Shown here: one piece after another, positions 1-7,249 of the stretch
Layout of the letters: every line of letters begins with the position of its first letter
Position numbering within the stretch: position 1 is the stretch's first letter
Assembly: GCA_027338645.1 (NCBI GenBank)
Contig: DAHWSH010000055.1
Span: 1-39,186 of the forward strand
DNA length: 39,186 nucleotides
Reading direction: 5' to 3'
DNA from: JAJZIH01 sp021785265
GTDB taxonomy: Bacteria; Pseudomonadota; Gammaproteobacteria; JAKAQQ01
Made by a program: the position numbers and the translations under genes
The notes under the pieces: model-generated
The model's input: only the letters and a program-made list of their open reading frames with translations
Told to the model about the DNA's origin: nothing
Databases searched by the model: none

Positions 1-4
1 GGGG

Positions 5-265
5 GTGAAGCAGAACGCCCCCTGGGCACTGACCGCACGCGGCACGGATGCCCTGGCGTTGGCCCGGCACCTCGATCCCCGGGGTCTGGCCCCCCAGGTC
101 TTGCCGTGCACCGCATCGGCGCGGAATCCGGATTCATCCCAGAAGGCGATGGCCGTCACGCCTGACCTGACGGGTGATGGCGCCCGGGTCGCGTTGGCGG
201 CTTTGGAGCTGGATTTTTTAGAGCGCGCCCTCACCCAAGCGGGATGGCTGAGCGCAAAGCGATGA
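5..265 (+). pseudogene. IS3-family OrfA remnant (internally deleted)
   Basis: Only the last third looks like an IS3 OrfA. A short GARVALAAL segment, which resembles the start of such proteins, is joined directly to ELDFLERALTQAG, which resembles the leucine-zipper end before OrfB. The helix-turn-helix between them is missing. The first 55 or so residues are not recognised. The stop TGA (263-265) overlaps the OrfB ATG at 262. I infer an internal deletion; a chance open frame upstream of a short OrfA tail is the alternative. Confidence 0.45.
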
Positions 266-1087
266 TCGACCGTGAACATGAGCTACCCATCACCTGCCAG
301 CCCCCGGCTGCTTGGCATCAGCCGGGGGCTGGTGTACTACCTGCCGAGATCTGCAAGCGATGCCGATCTTTCGCTCATGCGCAGGCTTGATGAGCTGCAC
401 CTGGAGCACCCCTTCATGGGCGCCCGGATGCTGCGCCGCCAGTTTCAGCGAGAAGGCATCCACGTGGGCCGGCGCCATGTGCGCACGCTCATGCGGCGCA
501 TGGGCCTGGAGGCGCTGTGCCCCCCACCGGGCACCAGCCAGCGTCATCCGGGCCACAAGGTCTACCCGTATCTGCCGCGCAACCTGGCGCTCACCCGAGC
601 CCACCAGGTCTGGGCGCTGGACACGAGCTACATCCCCATGGCACGCGGGTTTGTGTACCTCACCGCCGTAGTGGACGTGGTCAGCCGCATGGTGCTCGCC
701 CACAAGGGCCGTCACATTGGAGTCTTGCCATGCCAGGGAGGTGATTGAGCAGGCCTTCGCCCGCCATGGCGTGCCTGAGATCGTCAACACCGATCAGGGC
801 AGTTCACCGCCGAGGAGTTCACGGCCGCCGTCCTCGATCGGGGCTGCCAACTGTCGATGGATGGACGCGGGGCCTGGCGCGACAATGTGTTCGTTGAGCG
901 CCTGTGGCGTAGCGTCAAGTACGAGTACGTGTATCTCAAGGCCAACGACGGCATCAACGCCGCCCGGGTCGACATCGGGCGGTACATCGACTGGTTCAAC
1001 ACGCAAAGGCCGCATTCGAGCCTCCGGGATCTCACGCCGCTTGAGGCCTCCCTGAACTTGTTGCCAATCAATCGGGAGGCTGCATAG
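262..1087 (+). pseudogene. IS3-family transposase OrfB, three frameshifts
   Basis: The transposase is readable in three pieces. A start MIDREHELPIT at 262 loses frame near 297-303 through an extra C. The second piece (to about 705) has the HTH_21-like segment HPFMGARMLRRQ and the catalytic-core start WALDTSYIPMARGFVYL with the first DDE aspartate. Around 705-715 the frame changes again; the third frame reads CHAREVIEQAFARHGVPEIVNTDQG with the second aspartate. Near 803 a deletion of the usual Q-F codons restores the former frame, ending with DNVFVERLWRSVKYE (catalytic Glu) and NTQRPHSSL. The sequence is otherwise well preserved, so inactivation looks fairly recent. Known of the family: OrfB is the DDE recombinase, made with OrfA by -1 frameshifting. 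Confidence 0.85.
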
Positions 1088-1211
1088 AATGAATTCCTGG
1101 TGCGCCCCGAGTTGCCCACCGCGTCGGTCGTTCGTCGCAAGCGACGCCCACCGCCGTGGACAACTCTGCACCGTCCCAACCAACCCGGACTCCACTTATA
1201 ATTCGGGGAAT

Positions 1212-1225
1212 GCTGTTCAAACAGC
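1212..1225. repeat. Hairpin near the right end of the IS3 remnant
   Basis: GCTGTT, two-base loop CA, AACAGC is a perfect 6-bp stem. It lies about 125 bases after the transposase stop and just before the higA stop, where the terminal inverted repeat is expected. The matching left end is not visible. Confidence 0.4.
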
Positions 1226-1240
1226 CGGAGCCACTTCTCC

Positions 1241-1549
1241 CTATAGTGAGATGGGTTGCCGCTCAGAGGCTTTGTATCTCTTCACCGAAATTTCCCCCTC
1301 CTTCTTGCGCGCCTGCGCCAGATCGTAGGCGGTCTGTAGCGCAAGCCAGCCCTCGGCCGTGCCGCCGAAGGCTTTGTCGAGGCGGATAGCCATTTCCGGC
1401 GAGATTCCCGCCTTGCCGTTCACAAGATTGTTCAGCGTCTGGCGCTTCACCCCGAGAACCTCCGCCCCTTTCGTGACGGAGAGCCCGAGCGGCTCCAAAC
1501 AGTCATGGCGCACAGATAGTCCAGGGTGCGGCGGGTTCTTCATTGCCAT
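1241..1549 (-). CDS. higA: HigA-type antitoxin, XRE-family regulator
   Basis: This 102-residue protein has a helix-turn-helix of the HigA/VapI type: LSVTKGAEVLGVKRQTLNNLVNG at about residues 23-45, then SPEMAIRLDKAFGGTAEGWLALQTAYDL. The start at 1549 is chosen because GGAGG lies 6-7 bases upstream; a second ATG follows two codons later. Known of the family: HigA neutralises HigB and represses the operon, binding a palindrome at the promoter. It sits 19 bases downstream of the toxin gene, the toxin-first order typical of higBA. Length and motifs look intact. The pair lies between transposase remnants, consistent with horizontal arrival. Confidence 0.9.
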   Translation of the reverse strand: MAMKNPPHPGLSVRHDCLEPLGLSVTKGAEVLGVKRQTLNNLVNGKAGISPEMAIRLDKAFGGTAEGWLALQTAYDLAQARKKEGEISVKRYKASERQPISL

Positions 1550-1568
1550 TTCTTTACCTCCATTCTGG

Positions 1569-1847
1569 TCAGTGGTAGTCGACCAGGTCAACATCACATA
1601 CGTGGCCTCCGTCGAAGCGGAAAATAATCCGCCAGTTGCCCGTGACCCACACGGACCAGAAACCCTTCAGCTCCCCTTTCAGGGGATGCACGTTGAGGTC
1701 TGGCAGATTCATCATCTCGGGCCGCGTCGCCACATCGAGGCGCGCCAGTATCCGCGTGATCTTCGGCACCATATCCGCCGAGAGGCCCTTGGCCATATCT
1801 TTCTCGTATAGCCTTTTCAGTCCCTTGTGTCGGAAGCTCTGGATCAA
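1569..1847 (-). CDS. higB: HigB-type RelE-fold toxin
   Basis: A 92-residue protein of the HigB branch of the RelE/ParE superfamily. It begins MIQSFRHKGLKRLYE and has the diagnostic C-terminal strand region HPLKGELKGFWSVWV-TGNWRIIFRF. Known of the family: ribosome-dependent mRNA endonuclease, kept inactive by HigA. The start is a TTG at 1847, matching the family N-terminus, with AGGA about 7 bases upstream; a TTG start would keep toxin synthesis low. It is the first gene after the promoter at 1875-1903. No frameshift or missing region is visible, so the toxin is probably functional. Confidence 0.9.
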   Translation of the reverse strand: MIQSFRHKGLKRLYEKDMAKGLSADMVPKITRILARLDVATRPEMMNLPDLNVHPLKGELKGFWSVWVTGNWRIIFRFDGGHVCDVDLVDYH

Positions 1848-1874
1848 AGCGTCCTGCCCCTCCTATCTCGTGCC

Positions 1875-1903
1875 AGTCTAAACTGACAAGTGATAATTGT
1901 CAA
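1875..1903 (-). promoter_or_regulatory. higBA promoter with overlapping palindromic operator
   Basis: On the minus strand TTGACA (1903-1898) is followed by a 17-base spacer and TAGACT (1880-1875), a good sigma70-type promoter. A perfect inverted repeat TGACAA-N7-TTGTCA (1884-1902) covers most of the -35 box and the spacer. The predicted transcription start is about 20 bases before the higB TTG. The geometry is that of an autorepressed toxin-antitoxin promoter. HigA binding is inferred, not shown. Confidence 0.75.
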
Positions 1904-1928
1904 TATACCGAATTGACTCATTGAAAAT

Positions 1929-1974
1929 GTAAGCGAAACCGCTTCGTTGCCTCATAACGGAAAGGTAAGCGAAA
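1929..1974 (+). repeat. Pair of 10-bp direct repeats at transposon left end
   Basis: GTAAGCGAAA occurs at 1929-1938 and again at 1965-1974, 36 bases apart and just upstream of the transposase-like start at 2020. Such repeats resemble transposase-binding sites at an element end; this role is inferred. Confidence 0.45.
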
Positions 1975-2019
1975 TTCCCCCGTGGGTGTAATCCGGGGGG
2001 GTTCGCAATGAGGCTGATC

Positions 2020-2412
2020 ATGAGTGAGCGCAGGGCAGTGATCCGGGCCGCGGCCGCGGGCTACCGCAAGGCCAGCAAGAAGCGCCAAGGGCAGTGGCTC
2101 GATGAGCTTGTGGCACTGACCGGCTATCACCGCTGGTATGTGGTGCGTCTACTGCGCGCCCACGGCAGGACGATCCGGGGTGCGGGGCGGATACGCCTGG
2201 TGGCCGACGTGGAACTGAAGGCGCGGCGTGGCCGCAGGCCCGTCTATGACGAGACGGATGTCGATGTCCTGGAAAACTTGCCCAGCTTCATCGAGGAAGT
2301 GTATAACGAGAAACGCTTACACTCGGGGATCGACTATCTGACCCCGAGTGAATTGGAGGAACAAATCCGAATCGATCCATCAACAGCCAACCGGTCCGTG
2401 CTTGAACTATGA
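2020..2412 (+). pseudogene. Chimeric transposase remnant (two unrelated ends joined)
   Basis: The first 70 or so residues (MSERRAVIRAAAAGYRKASK, then GYHRWYVVRLLRAHGR and ADVELKARRGRRPVYDE) match the N-terminus of an integrase-core transposase type usually 400 or more residues long. From about base 2255 the protein changes to DVLENLPSFIEEVYNEKRLH-SGIDYLTPSELEEQ and ends ANRSVLEL, the end of an IS3-family OrfB. The junction stays in frame, so a 130-residue open frame survives with no catalytic triad. A further ATG is at 2008. The likely origin is a deletion between two neighbouring elements. Function is not expected beyond possible DNA binding. Confidence 0.75.
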
Positions 2413-2436
2413 TCGGCTTACGCTATCCAATTTACC

Positions 2437-2489
2437 GCCCGCACTCCAGTCTGGACTGCGGGCACTTTAGGGGAGAGGATGAAAGTGCC
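2437..2489. repeat. Two adjacent stem-loops after the transposase remnant
   Basis: GCCCGCACTCCAG and CTGGACTGCGGGC (2437-2463, one mismatch, one-base loop) form a long stem. GGCACTTT (2461-2468) and AAAGTGCC (2482-2489) form a second perfect 8-bp stem with a 13-base loop, sharing three bases with the first. There is no T-run, so these could be element ends or processing structures rather than intrinsic terminators. Confidence 0.5.
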
Positions 2490-2773
2490 ATTGTCCCTAA
2501 AGGCGGCGATTTCTCCCGGCGCTCGGTGATGTATCTAGGGATGACCTCCGTGGATACCACCCTTGCTGTTTCCCCATCATCGGATGTGAAAAATGGAGAT
2601 GATCGCTCGCTGCACGAAGTCCTAAGGGGTTGATCGAGCCGTTCTCCTCGCGAAATCGGAGCCGACCTTGCCACAGCAGTCATGCAAGAAATATTCCATG
2701 ACCCAGCCTCGCTCATAACGGCGCCCATGCCATCCCGGCAGTGTATACTGACCCACGCCAAATCGATCTTGCT
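2490..2773. other. Stretch with no convincing gene
   Basis: Open frames here have no recognisable motif and no good ribosome-binding site. TATACT at 2744-2749 could be a -10 box for the next gene, but no matching -35 is visible. This is probably mobile-element debris joined to chromosome. Confidence 0.5.
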
Positions 2774-3307
2774 ATGACGCGATCTCGTCTCGGCAAACAG
2801 CTTGCTGAAGTCGTCTCCGTTTTGAACCGGATGGGTGTGCCGTTTGCCCTGATTGGCGGACTGGCACTGGCGGTGCACCAGGTGATTCGCGCCACACAGG
2901 ATGTTGATTTCCTGGTGGCTTCCGAAAACGCGGAAGAAATCGACAAGGCGCTGACGGAGCTGGGTTATCGCTGTGTGCATCGCAGTGCCGATGCCGGTAA
3001 CTATCTACGGGACGACGAGCGTATTGATCTGCTCTATGCCAGCCGTCCAATTGCCCGTCGGCTGCTCGCCGCGGCGGTCGAACAAAAAACCGCGCTGGGC
3101 GAGTTTCGGGTCATCGGTGTAGAAGGGTTGATCGCGTTCAAACTGCAGGGGTGGATCAACGATCCGCACCGCACGCAGGACCTGGAGGATATCCGGGCCT
3201 TGTTGCGCGTCCACCGGACAACCCTGAAGACGGCCGAAGTACGAGAGTATTTTCGTCTTTTCGATCAGGAACCCTTGTTTGATGAACTCCAACATTCCAT
3301 CGACTGA
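2774..3307 (+). CDS. Nucleotidyltransferase-fold protein (AbiEii/DUF6036-like)
   Basis: A protein of about 177 residues with a minimal nucleotidyltransferase core: LNRMGVPFALIGGLALAVHQ followed by ATQDVDFLV, where the GG and D-x-D are the nucleotide- and metal-binding signature. KLQGWINDPHRTQDLEDIRAL is the helical end seen in AbiEii-like and related families. Known relatives are either toxins that nucleotidylate tRNA or other targets, or uncharacterised stand-alone proteins. The start is uncertain: ATG 2774 is used, while GTG 2741 is possible and neither has a clear Shine-Dalgarno. It overlaps the next small gene by 26 bases, which suggests a two-gene unit. The specific substrate is unknown. 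Confidence 0.75.
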   Translation: MTRSRLGKQLAEVVSVLNRMGVPFALIGGLALAVHQVIRATQDVDFLVASENAEEIDKALTELGYRCVHRSADAGNYLRDDERIDLLYASRPIARRLLAAAVEQKTALGEFRVIGVEGLIAFKLQGWINDPHRTQDLEDIRALLRVHRTTLKTAEVREYFRLFDQEPLFDELQHSID

Positions 3308-3464
3308 GATTCCCCTTTTTTCTGAGGGTGGTCTTGCGGCATCGGGGAGTCGTGAAGGGGACCCTTACGAGGCACTCGACGACCTGATGGTCGTGGTCGA
3401 AGCATTGTGTCCGGTTTGGCCGTACCGGGGGCGATTCATGAGTACCGGTGGGTTCAGGCTGTAA
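3282..3464 (+). CDS. Small partner protein of the nucleotidyltransferase
   Basis: A 60-residue acidic protein (MNSNIPSTEIPLFSEGG, then DPYEALDDLMVVVEALCPVW and a terminal RFMSTGGFRL). It starts inside the 3' end of the nucleotidyltransferase gene, with AGGA 11 bases upstream of the ATG. The overlap, the coherent amino-acid composition and the clean ending suggest a real gene translated with its neighbour. I recognise the pattern only as a small protein found beside such nucleotidyltransferases, not a named domain. An antitoxin or regulatory role is possible but unproven. Confidence 0.6.
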   Translation: MNSNIPSTEIPLFSEGGLAASGSREGDPYEALDDLMVVVEALCPVWPYRGRFMSTGGFRL

Positions 3465-3784
3465 GGGCGGGCGCCCACGCCGCTCACCCTCCAGGCCAGA
3501 GCTTCCCGATGGGTCTTTTTTCACGGATGGGATCTCGAACGGTCCAGTCGAGAAAACCCGTGAAAGCATTGAAGAAGGCCTTGAACGCATGTGAAAAATA
3601 AGAGGTACGTTGCTGTTGACTGCCCTTGAACCCGAATCGTGATGGTGGCCTGTTTGGAAGAAGCCCTCCCTCCTCCGAGGGACGCCCGGTCTGGGCCCGC
3701 GGGCTTGAAAACCGGGACCTGGCATCCCGTGAAGGATCGGTTACCATGGGGTGACTTCAACCGAGAAGCTGTGGGAGACTCGCC
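3465..3784. other. Intergenic stretch with short palindromes
   Basis: About 320 bases without a supported gene. It contains TCCCTC-N4-GAGGGA (3667-3682), a perfect 6-bp stem, and further GC palindromes near 3690-3715. A minus-strand open frame (3484-3747) has no recognised domain. A promoter for the next gene probably lies here, but I see no convincing pair of boxes. Confidence 0.5.
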
Positions 3785-5410
3785 ATGCTGAAAAAGATCG
3801 ATCGATGGGGATGGATTTTCGCACTGTGGGTCGTTGTGGGGGCGCTGCTGCTCTCGGCATCCATCCCGATCCCCGCCCAGGCGAAGGGACGAACCCCGTT
3901 TTTGGGTCCCGTGCCCAAGCCGGTCTGCCAACCGGGAGACCGGACCGAGGGGGGGGTTGACGGCCAGCTCACCCTGGCCGAACGGACCAGCGGCGCCTCG
4001 AAGCGGCCTTACAACTGCAACCTGTCCATTGTCGGCGAATACCAAGGCCAGGGGGCCGGTCACCAGCTTTTGTGGTACCGCCATTGTGCGTACATGACGA
4101 CCAATGGCTACGAGGCCGGACAGAAGGGCGTTCCGCCCCTGCTGTATCCCGGCATCCAGGTGATCGATGTCTCGAACCCGCACGACCCCCGCTATGTCAC
4201 CCATCTTGATAATCCGGCGGCCCTGTATGACTGGGAAGACCCGTCGGTCAATGTCCGGCGTGCCTTATTGGGGACCGCAGAGAGCTGGATGGGTGCCGGG
4301 CCGCAACCGGCGGTCGCCTTCTACAGCCTGGCCCATTGTGCGCACCCCAAACTGCTGTCCAGCGTCCAGCTGCCGGATCCGAATCTCCAGGCGCATGCCG
4401 GGAATTTCGCCTATGACGGGAAGACTTACTGGATCACCTCGTTCAACAAGCGTCGCCTTTTTGCCATCGACGTCACCCATCCCAGGCACCCCAAGGAAAT
4501 CTTGGACTGGGACTTTCCGCATGATCAGCCCGGCGGGGCCGGTGCCCATCAGATCTGTCACCGGATCTCGCTCAATCAGTTCACGGTCGATGGCCATCCG
4601 CCCGGTACGCTCCTGTTCTGCGGGGTGGTGGGTCAGCTGGTCCGAGCGGGGGTCTACAAGTCAGGCAATGGGCTTGTCATTTACGATGTGAGCCAGGTGC
4701 AGGACCGTCGTCCCCATCCGATCATCAAGGTGATCAGTTCGTTGTACTGGGTGAATGGCAATATCGGCATTGAGCCCGACCTGGCGTTCATCGGCGGAAA
4801 ACCCTACGTGGGTGTCGGGGACGAGTGCGGATCGGGCGGCTGCAACTATCCCCAGGGTGCGATCGCTGCATGCCGGGCGGGACTCCCGCCCTTTGGTATG
4901 GAACGGCTCATCAACATCAGCAACTTGAAAAAACCGAAGCTTGCGGCCCTCTTGATGATCGGTGTGGACAACCCGAAGAACTGCGCACTCACGGAGCACG
5001 ACATCACGGCCACGATGGGGGGGTACGGCTACAGCGTGCACGACTGCACCTTCGACAACCCCCGGGATGCGACACTCCTGGCCTGCTCCGGCCATCAGGC
5101 GGGGGTGCGGGTCTTTGACATTAAAAATCCGTACAAGCCCCGTGAAATCGCGTATTTCGTGGGTCCGGCCCCGCCGTCTCCGACCGAGATTGACCCGGGC
5201 TCGTTGCTGAACGCCTTCCAGGGGGTTTCCCCGCCGATCAACTTTGCCTGGTCGAAGGCGCACAGCCGTTTCGTCTGGCGGCATGGCCAGCTTTACCTCT
5301 GGATCACCTCGAGCCATGGCGGCTTTTATGTCCTCAAGTTCGAGAACCAGGCCGAGATCGCGAAGTTGAAGCCGGTACCGACTCCGGGGAACGAGGACTA
5401 TCAGGACTAG
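3785..5410 (+). CDS. Exported LVIVD-type beta-propeller protein
   Basis: A 541-residue protein with a signal peptide (WIFALWVVVGALLLSAS, likely cleavage after AQA at residue 33). The mature part has repeated blades of LVIVD type: IQVIDVSNPHDPRYVTHLDN, LFAIDVTHPRHPKEILDWD, LVIYDVSQVQ, RLINISNLKKPKLA and VRVFDIKNPYKPREIAYF. These predict a beta-propeller. At least ten cysteines are spread through the mature protein, so disulfides are likely and the site is periplasm or cell surface. The family has no firmly known reaction; such propellers usually bind proteins, ligands or metals. GGGAG lies about 7 bases upstream of the ATG. It is a single gene, ending at a perfect stem-loop. Confidence 0.85.
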   Translation: MLKKIDRWGWIFALWVVVGALLLSASIPIPAQAKGRTPFLGPVPKPVCQPGDRTEGGVDGQLTLAERTSGASKRPYNCNLSIVGEYQGQGAGHQLLWYRHCAYMTTNGYEAGQKGVPPLLYPGIQVIDVSNPHDPRYVTHLDNPAALYDWEDPSVNVRRALLGTAESWMGAGPQPAVAFYSLAHCAHPKLLSSVQLPDPNLQAHAGNFAYDGKTYWITSFNKRRLFAIDVTHPRHPKEILDWDFPHDQPGGAGAHQICHRISLNQFTVDGHPPGTLLFCGVVGQLVRAGVYKSGNGLVIYDVSQVQDRRPHPIIKVISSLYWVNGNIGIEPDLAFIGGKPYVGVGDECGSGGCNYPQGAIAACRAGLPPFGMERLINISNLKKPKLAALLMIGVDNPKNCALTEHDITATMGGYGYSVHDCTFDNPRDATLLACSGHQAGVRVFDIKNPYKPREIAYFVGPAPPSPTEIDPGSLLNAFQGVSPPINFAWSKAHSRFVWRHGQLYLWITSSHGGFYVLKFENQAEIAKLKPVPTPGNEDYQD

Positions 5411-5429
5411 CTTTGCCTGAATGCCGGAT

Positions 5430-5458
5430 GTGGGCCCGGGATCCGATCCCGGGCCCAC
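5430..5458. terminator. Stem-loop between convergent genes
   Basis: GTGGGCCCGGGAT (5430-5442), loop CCG, ATCCCGGGCCCAC (5446-5458) is a perfect 13-bp stem 20 bases after the propeller stop. It lies between that gene and the oppositely oriented glycine-rich gene. It lacks a T-run, so terminator function is inferred from position and stability. Confidence 0.65.
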
Positions 5459-5575
5459 GAGGAACCGGTCGCCGCCGCACTCCGGGTCATCTCGGGGGCC
5501 GAGGAATCGGATCTGCCGGTCCGCAAGGGGGTTCTCGGCTCGGTCGTGACCAGCACTCGGGCCGGAGTCGGGGAT

Positions 5576-6616
5576 TCAGGACCAGATGAGGGTAATCACT
5601 CCGGGATGACCGTTGCCTCCCGCCCCGGCATTGTAGGTGCCGGATCCCGGCGCCGCCGGTCCGTTCTGGTCGGGTGGATTGACCGTGCCATGCCCCGCTC
5701 CGCCTTTGCCACCGCCGCAGCGGCCGGACTGGCCCGAGGCCTGGCCTCCGGCTTTCACGAAGCCGGCAGGCGCATGAGGTCCCATGAGCAGGGCGTTGCC
5801 GCCATGCCCGCCTGTGCCGAGACAACTGGTGCCATCCATGGCACCGGCCCCGCCCCCCCCACCGAAACCCCCACTGCCACCGGCTCCGCCAGTGAGGTTC
5901 CAGCGGCAGGAGGCCCCGCCGCCGCCACCTCCGCCGTAGGCCCCGCCGTTTTGCCCGCTGAAGGCGCAGCGGTTGCCTCCGGATCCACCGCGTCCGCCGA
6001 AGCCCATGCCCCCGGTCCCCCCATCGGCTCCCAGAGCCCCCTCGCCACCGGCTCCTACCGTGAGCGTGAGCATCTCGCCGGCATAGACGCACGGGCCGGG
6101 ACAGGAGCGTTCATCGGTGGCATTGGCCACGATGGGCAGGAAGGTCGAGAGCAGGGCTTGACCAAATCCCCCGAAGCTGCCAGAGGCATCTTCGCCGTGG
6201 TTATTGCCTCCTCCTCCGCCCCCGCCGCCGTCAGCGATGAGCAGAACCCTTCCTCCGCCGACGATCGCCGAGGCCCCGCCGCCGCCCCCGCCGCCCCCGC
6301 CGCAGTCATGCTGAAACTGACAGGTGTAGGCGGCCCCTTCAAAAGGGGTCCGCACCCACCCCGAGTTGCCTCCTCCTCCGCCCCCGCCTGCGATCTCGAC
6401 CTCGATCATGCCGCCGGTGTCCACTGCGGGAACCGTCCAGTGATAGACCCCGGGCTTCATCCAGGAGTGCATCCCGGATACGGTTGCCGGCCGGTTCGGG
6501 ACAGGTGGACTTGCAGTCGCCCGGGCCCGGTCATGGCCGCAGGCCGCGAGTGCCAGGCAGGAAAGGGTCAGGGCAAATAATGGGTTTCGGTATCGTCTGA
6601 TCGGTCGGTTCAACAT
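5576..6616 (-). CDS. Glycine-rich outer-membrane or surface lipoprotein
   Basis: A 346-residue protein beginning MLNRPIRRYRNPLFALTLSC. Its lipoprotein signal ends LALAAC, so Cys27 is the probable lipid site. The start ATG at 6616 is set by a strong GGGAG about 8 bases upstream; longer upstream frames would hide the signal peptide. The mature part opens with GVYHWTVPAVDTGGMIEVEI, the pattern that leads glycine-rich domains, followed by many poly-Gly runs of 6-9 residues. It ends GNGHPGVITLIWS, also typical. About ten cysteines are present, unusual in poly-Gly domains. Related domains occur in tail-fibre and surface proteins. Adhesion is possible; no enzymatic motif is seen. Confidence 0.8.
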   Translation of the reverse strand: MLNRPIRRYRNPLFALTLSCLALAACGHDRARATASPPVPNRPATVSGMHSWMKPGVYHWTVPAVDTGGMIEVEIAGGGGGGGNSGWVRTPFEGAAYTCQFQHDCGGGGGGGGGASAIVGGGRVLLIADGGGGGGGGNNHGEDASGSFGGFGQALLSTFLPIVANATDERSCPGPCVYAGEMLTLTVGAGGEGALGADGGTGGMGFGGRGGSGGNRCAFSGQNGGAYGGGGGGGASCRWNLTGGAGGSGGFGGGGGAGAMDGTSCLGTGGHGGNALLMGPHAPAGFVKAGGQASGQSGRCGGGKGGAGHGTVNPPDQNGPAAPGSGTYNAGAGGNGHPGVITLIWS

Positions 6617-6671
6617 ATTGAGGCTCCCAGTCTCCGGGGGCAGGAAGGCTCCGCTCCCCTCCGATCGACCC

Positions 6672-6677
6672 AGTATA
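6672..6677 (-). promoter_or_regulatory. Possible -10 box for the glycine-rich lipoprotein gene
   Basis: TATACT on the minus strand lies 56 bases upstream of the ATG at 6616. It matches the -10 consensus at five of six positions, but the -35 region is poor. Confidence 0.3.
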
Positions 6678-6738
6678 CAGACCGGCCCGCCGGGTTCATG
6701 AAGAAAGCGGATTCGCAAGGAGGCAATCCCGGTGTGCA

Positions 6739-6767
6739 TCGACAAGGGCGCCGGGCTTGGTTAGGAT
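6739..6767 (+). promoter_or_regulatory. Likely promoter of the pilin-dapB unit
   Basis: TCGACA (6739-6744), a 17-base spacer and TAGGAT (6762-6767) match sigma70 boxes at 5/6 and 4/6. The predicted start would give a leader of about 60 bases before the pilin ATG. Confidence 0.45.
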
Positions 6768-6835
6768 AGCCGCACCGGCACTTCAGGCGTCGACCCAAAG
6801 CCGGGCAAACCCAAACCTCCGTGAAGGAGTGCATG

Positions 6836-7240
6836 ATGAAAAAAGTTCAGGGCGGTTTTACACTGATCGAACTCGTGATGGTGATTGTGATCCTGGGCAT
6901 CCTGGCCGCGGTGGCCATCCCCAAGTTCATCAATCTGGGCTCACAGGCCAATCAGGCTGCATTGGCCGGGGTTGTCGGGGCCGTGGAATCGGCCAGCGAA
7001 ATCAACTATGCCGCAGCGGTTGCAGGGAACCCCTCCGCGGTTTCCACCGCCGGAGCGAGCTGCGCACTCATCCTGACCGGCCCGCCGAGCGGCATTCTCG
7101 AGCAGCCACTCGACGAGAGCCGCTACACGGTGACCGGCACGATCGGGACGAGCAGCGGGATCGCATCGGCCTGCACGATCACGCAGCTTGCGACCAGTAC
7201 GTCGACGTCGGCTCAGATCATCGCCGTCGACGTGCCCTGA
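6836..7240 (+). CDS. Type IV-like prepilin (MSHA/PilA type)
   Basis: A 134-residue protein starting MKKVQGG, then FTLIELVMVIVILGILAAVA. This is a class III signal: cleavage after Gly-Gly before Phe+1, Glu at +5, then a hydrophobic spine helix. PKFINLGSQANQAAL and the segment around ESASEINYAA resemble MSHA-type and related minor pilins. Cys pairs (SCALILTG, SACTITQL) could form the C-terminal disulfide loop. ATG 6836 is preferred over 6833 because AAGGAG then has 6-base spacing. It is followed 9 bases later by dapB. No other type IVa assembly gene is nearby, so its machinery must be encoded elsewhere; the Tad genes downstream serve a different pilin class. Confidence 0.9.
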   Translation: MKKVQGGFTLIELVMVIVILGILAAVAIPKFINLGSQANQAALAGVVGAVESASEINYAAAVAGNPSAVSTAGASCALILTGPPSGILEQPLDESRYTVTGTIGTSSGIASACTITQLATSTSTSAQIIAVDVP

Positions 7241-7249
7241 ACTGGAACC

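Larger units (their letters stand above)
1..1237 (+). mobile_element. Degenerate IS3-family insertion sequence
   Basis: The stretch holds an OrfA remnant, a frameshifted OrfB, and downstream of OrfB a short non-coding tail ending in a hairpin, as in IS3-group elements. The left end lies outside the window or is lost. The right end is estimated from the hairpin GCTGTT-CA-AACAGC and the change of content just before the higA stop; I did not see a clean terminal repeat pair. OrfA and OrfB overlap by ATGA, the usual IS3 arrangement. With three OrfB frameshifts and an internally deleted OrfA the element cannot make its own transposase. Boundaries are approximate. Confidence 0.7.

Noticed and set aside
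2409..2633. 74-codon plus-strand frame after the transposase remnant.
   Set aside because: It spans the two stem-loops, has no motif and no ribosome-binding site.
3484..3747. Minus-strand 87-codon frame containing FKAFFNAFTGFLDWTVRDP.
   Set aside because: It looks somewhat protein-like, but no family is recognised and the start lacks a ribosome-binding site.
5830..6420. Repetitive GCC/CCG runs that could suggest a CRISPR or satellite repeat.
   Set aside because: They are the codons of poly-Gly stretches with irregular spacing and no constant repeat unit.
5546..6580. Plus-strand open frame of over 300 codons opposite the glycine-rich gene.
   Set aside because: It is the antisense of poly-Gly codons (Pro/Ala/Ser-rich). 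The minus strand has a lipobox, a ribosome-binding site and domain patterns.
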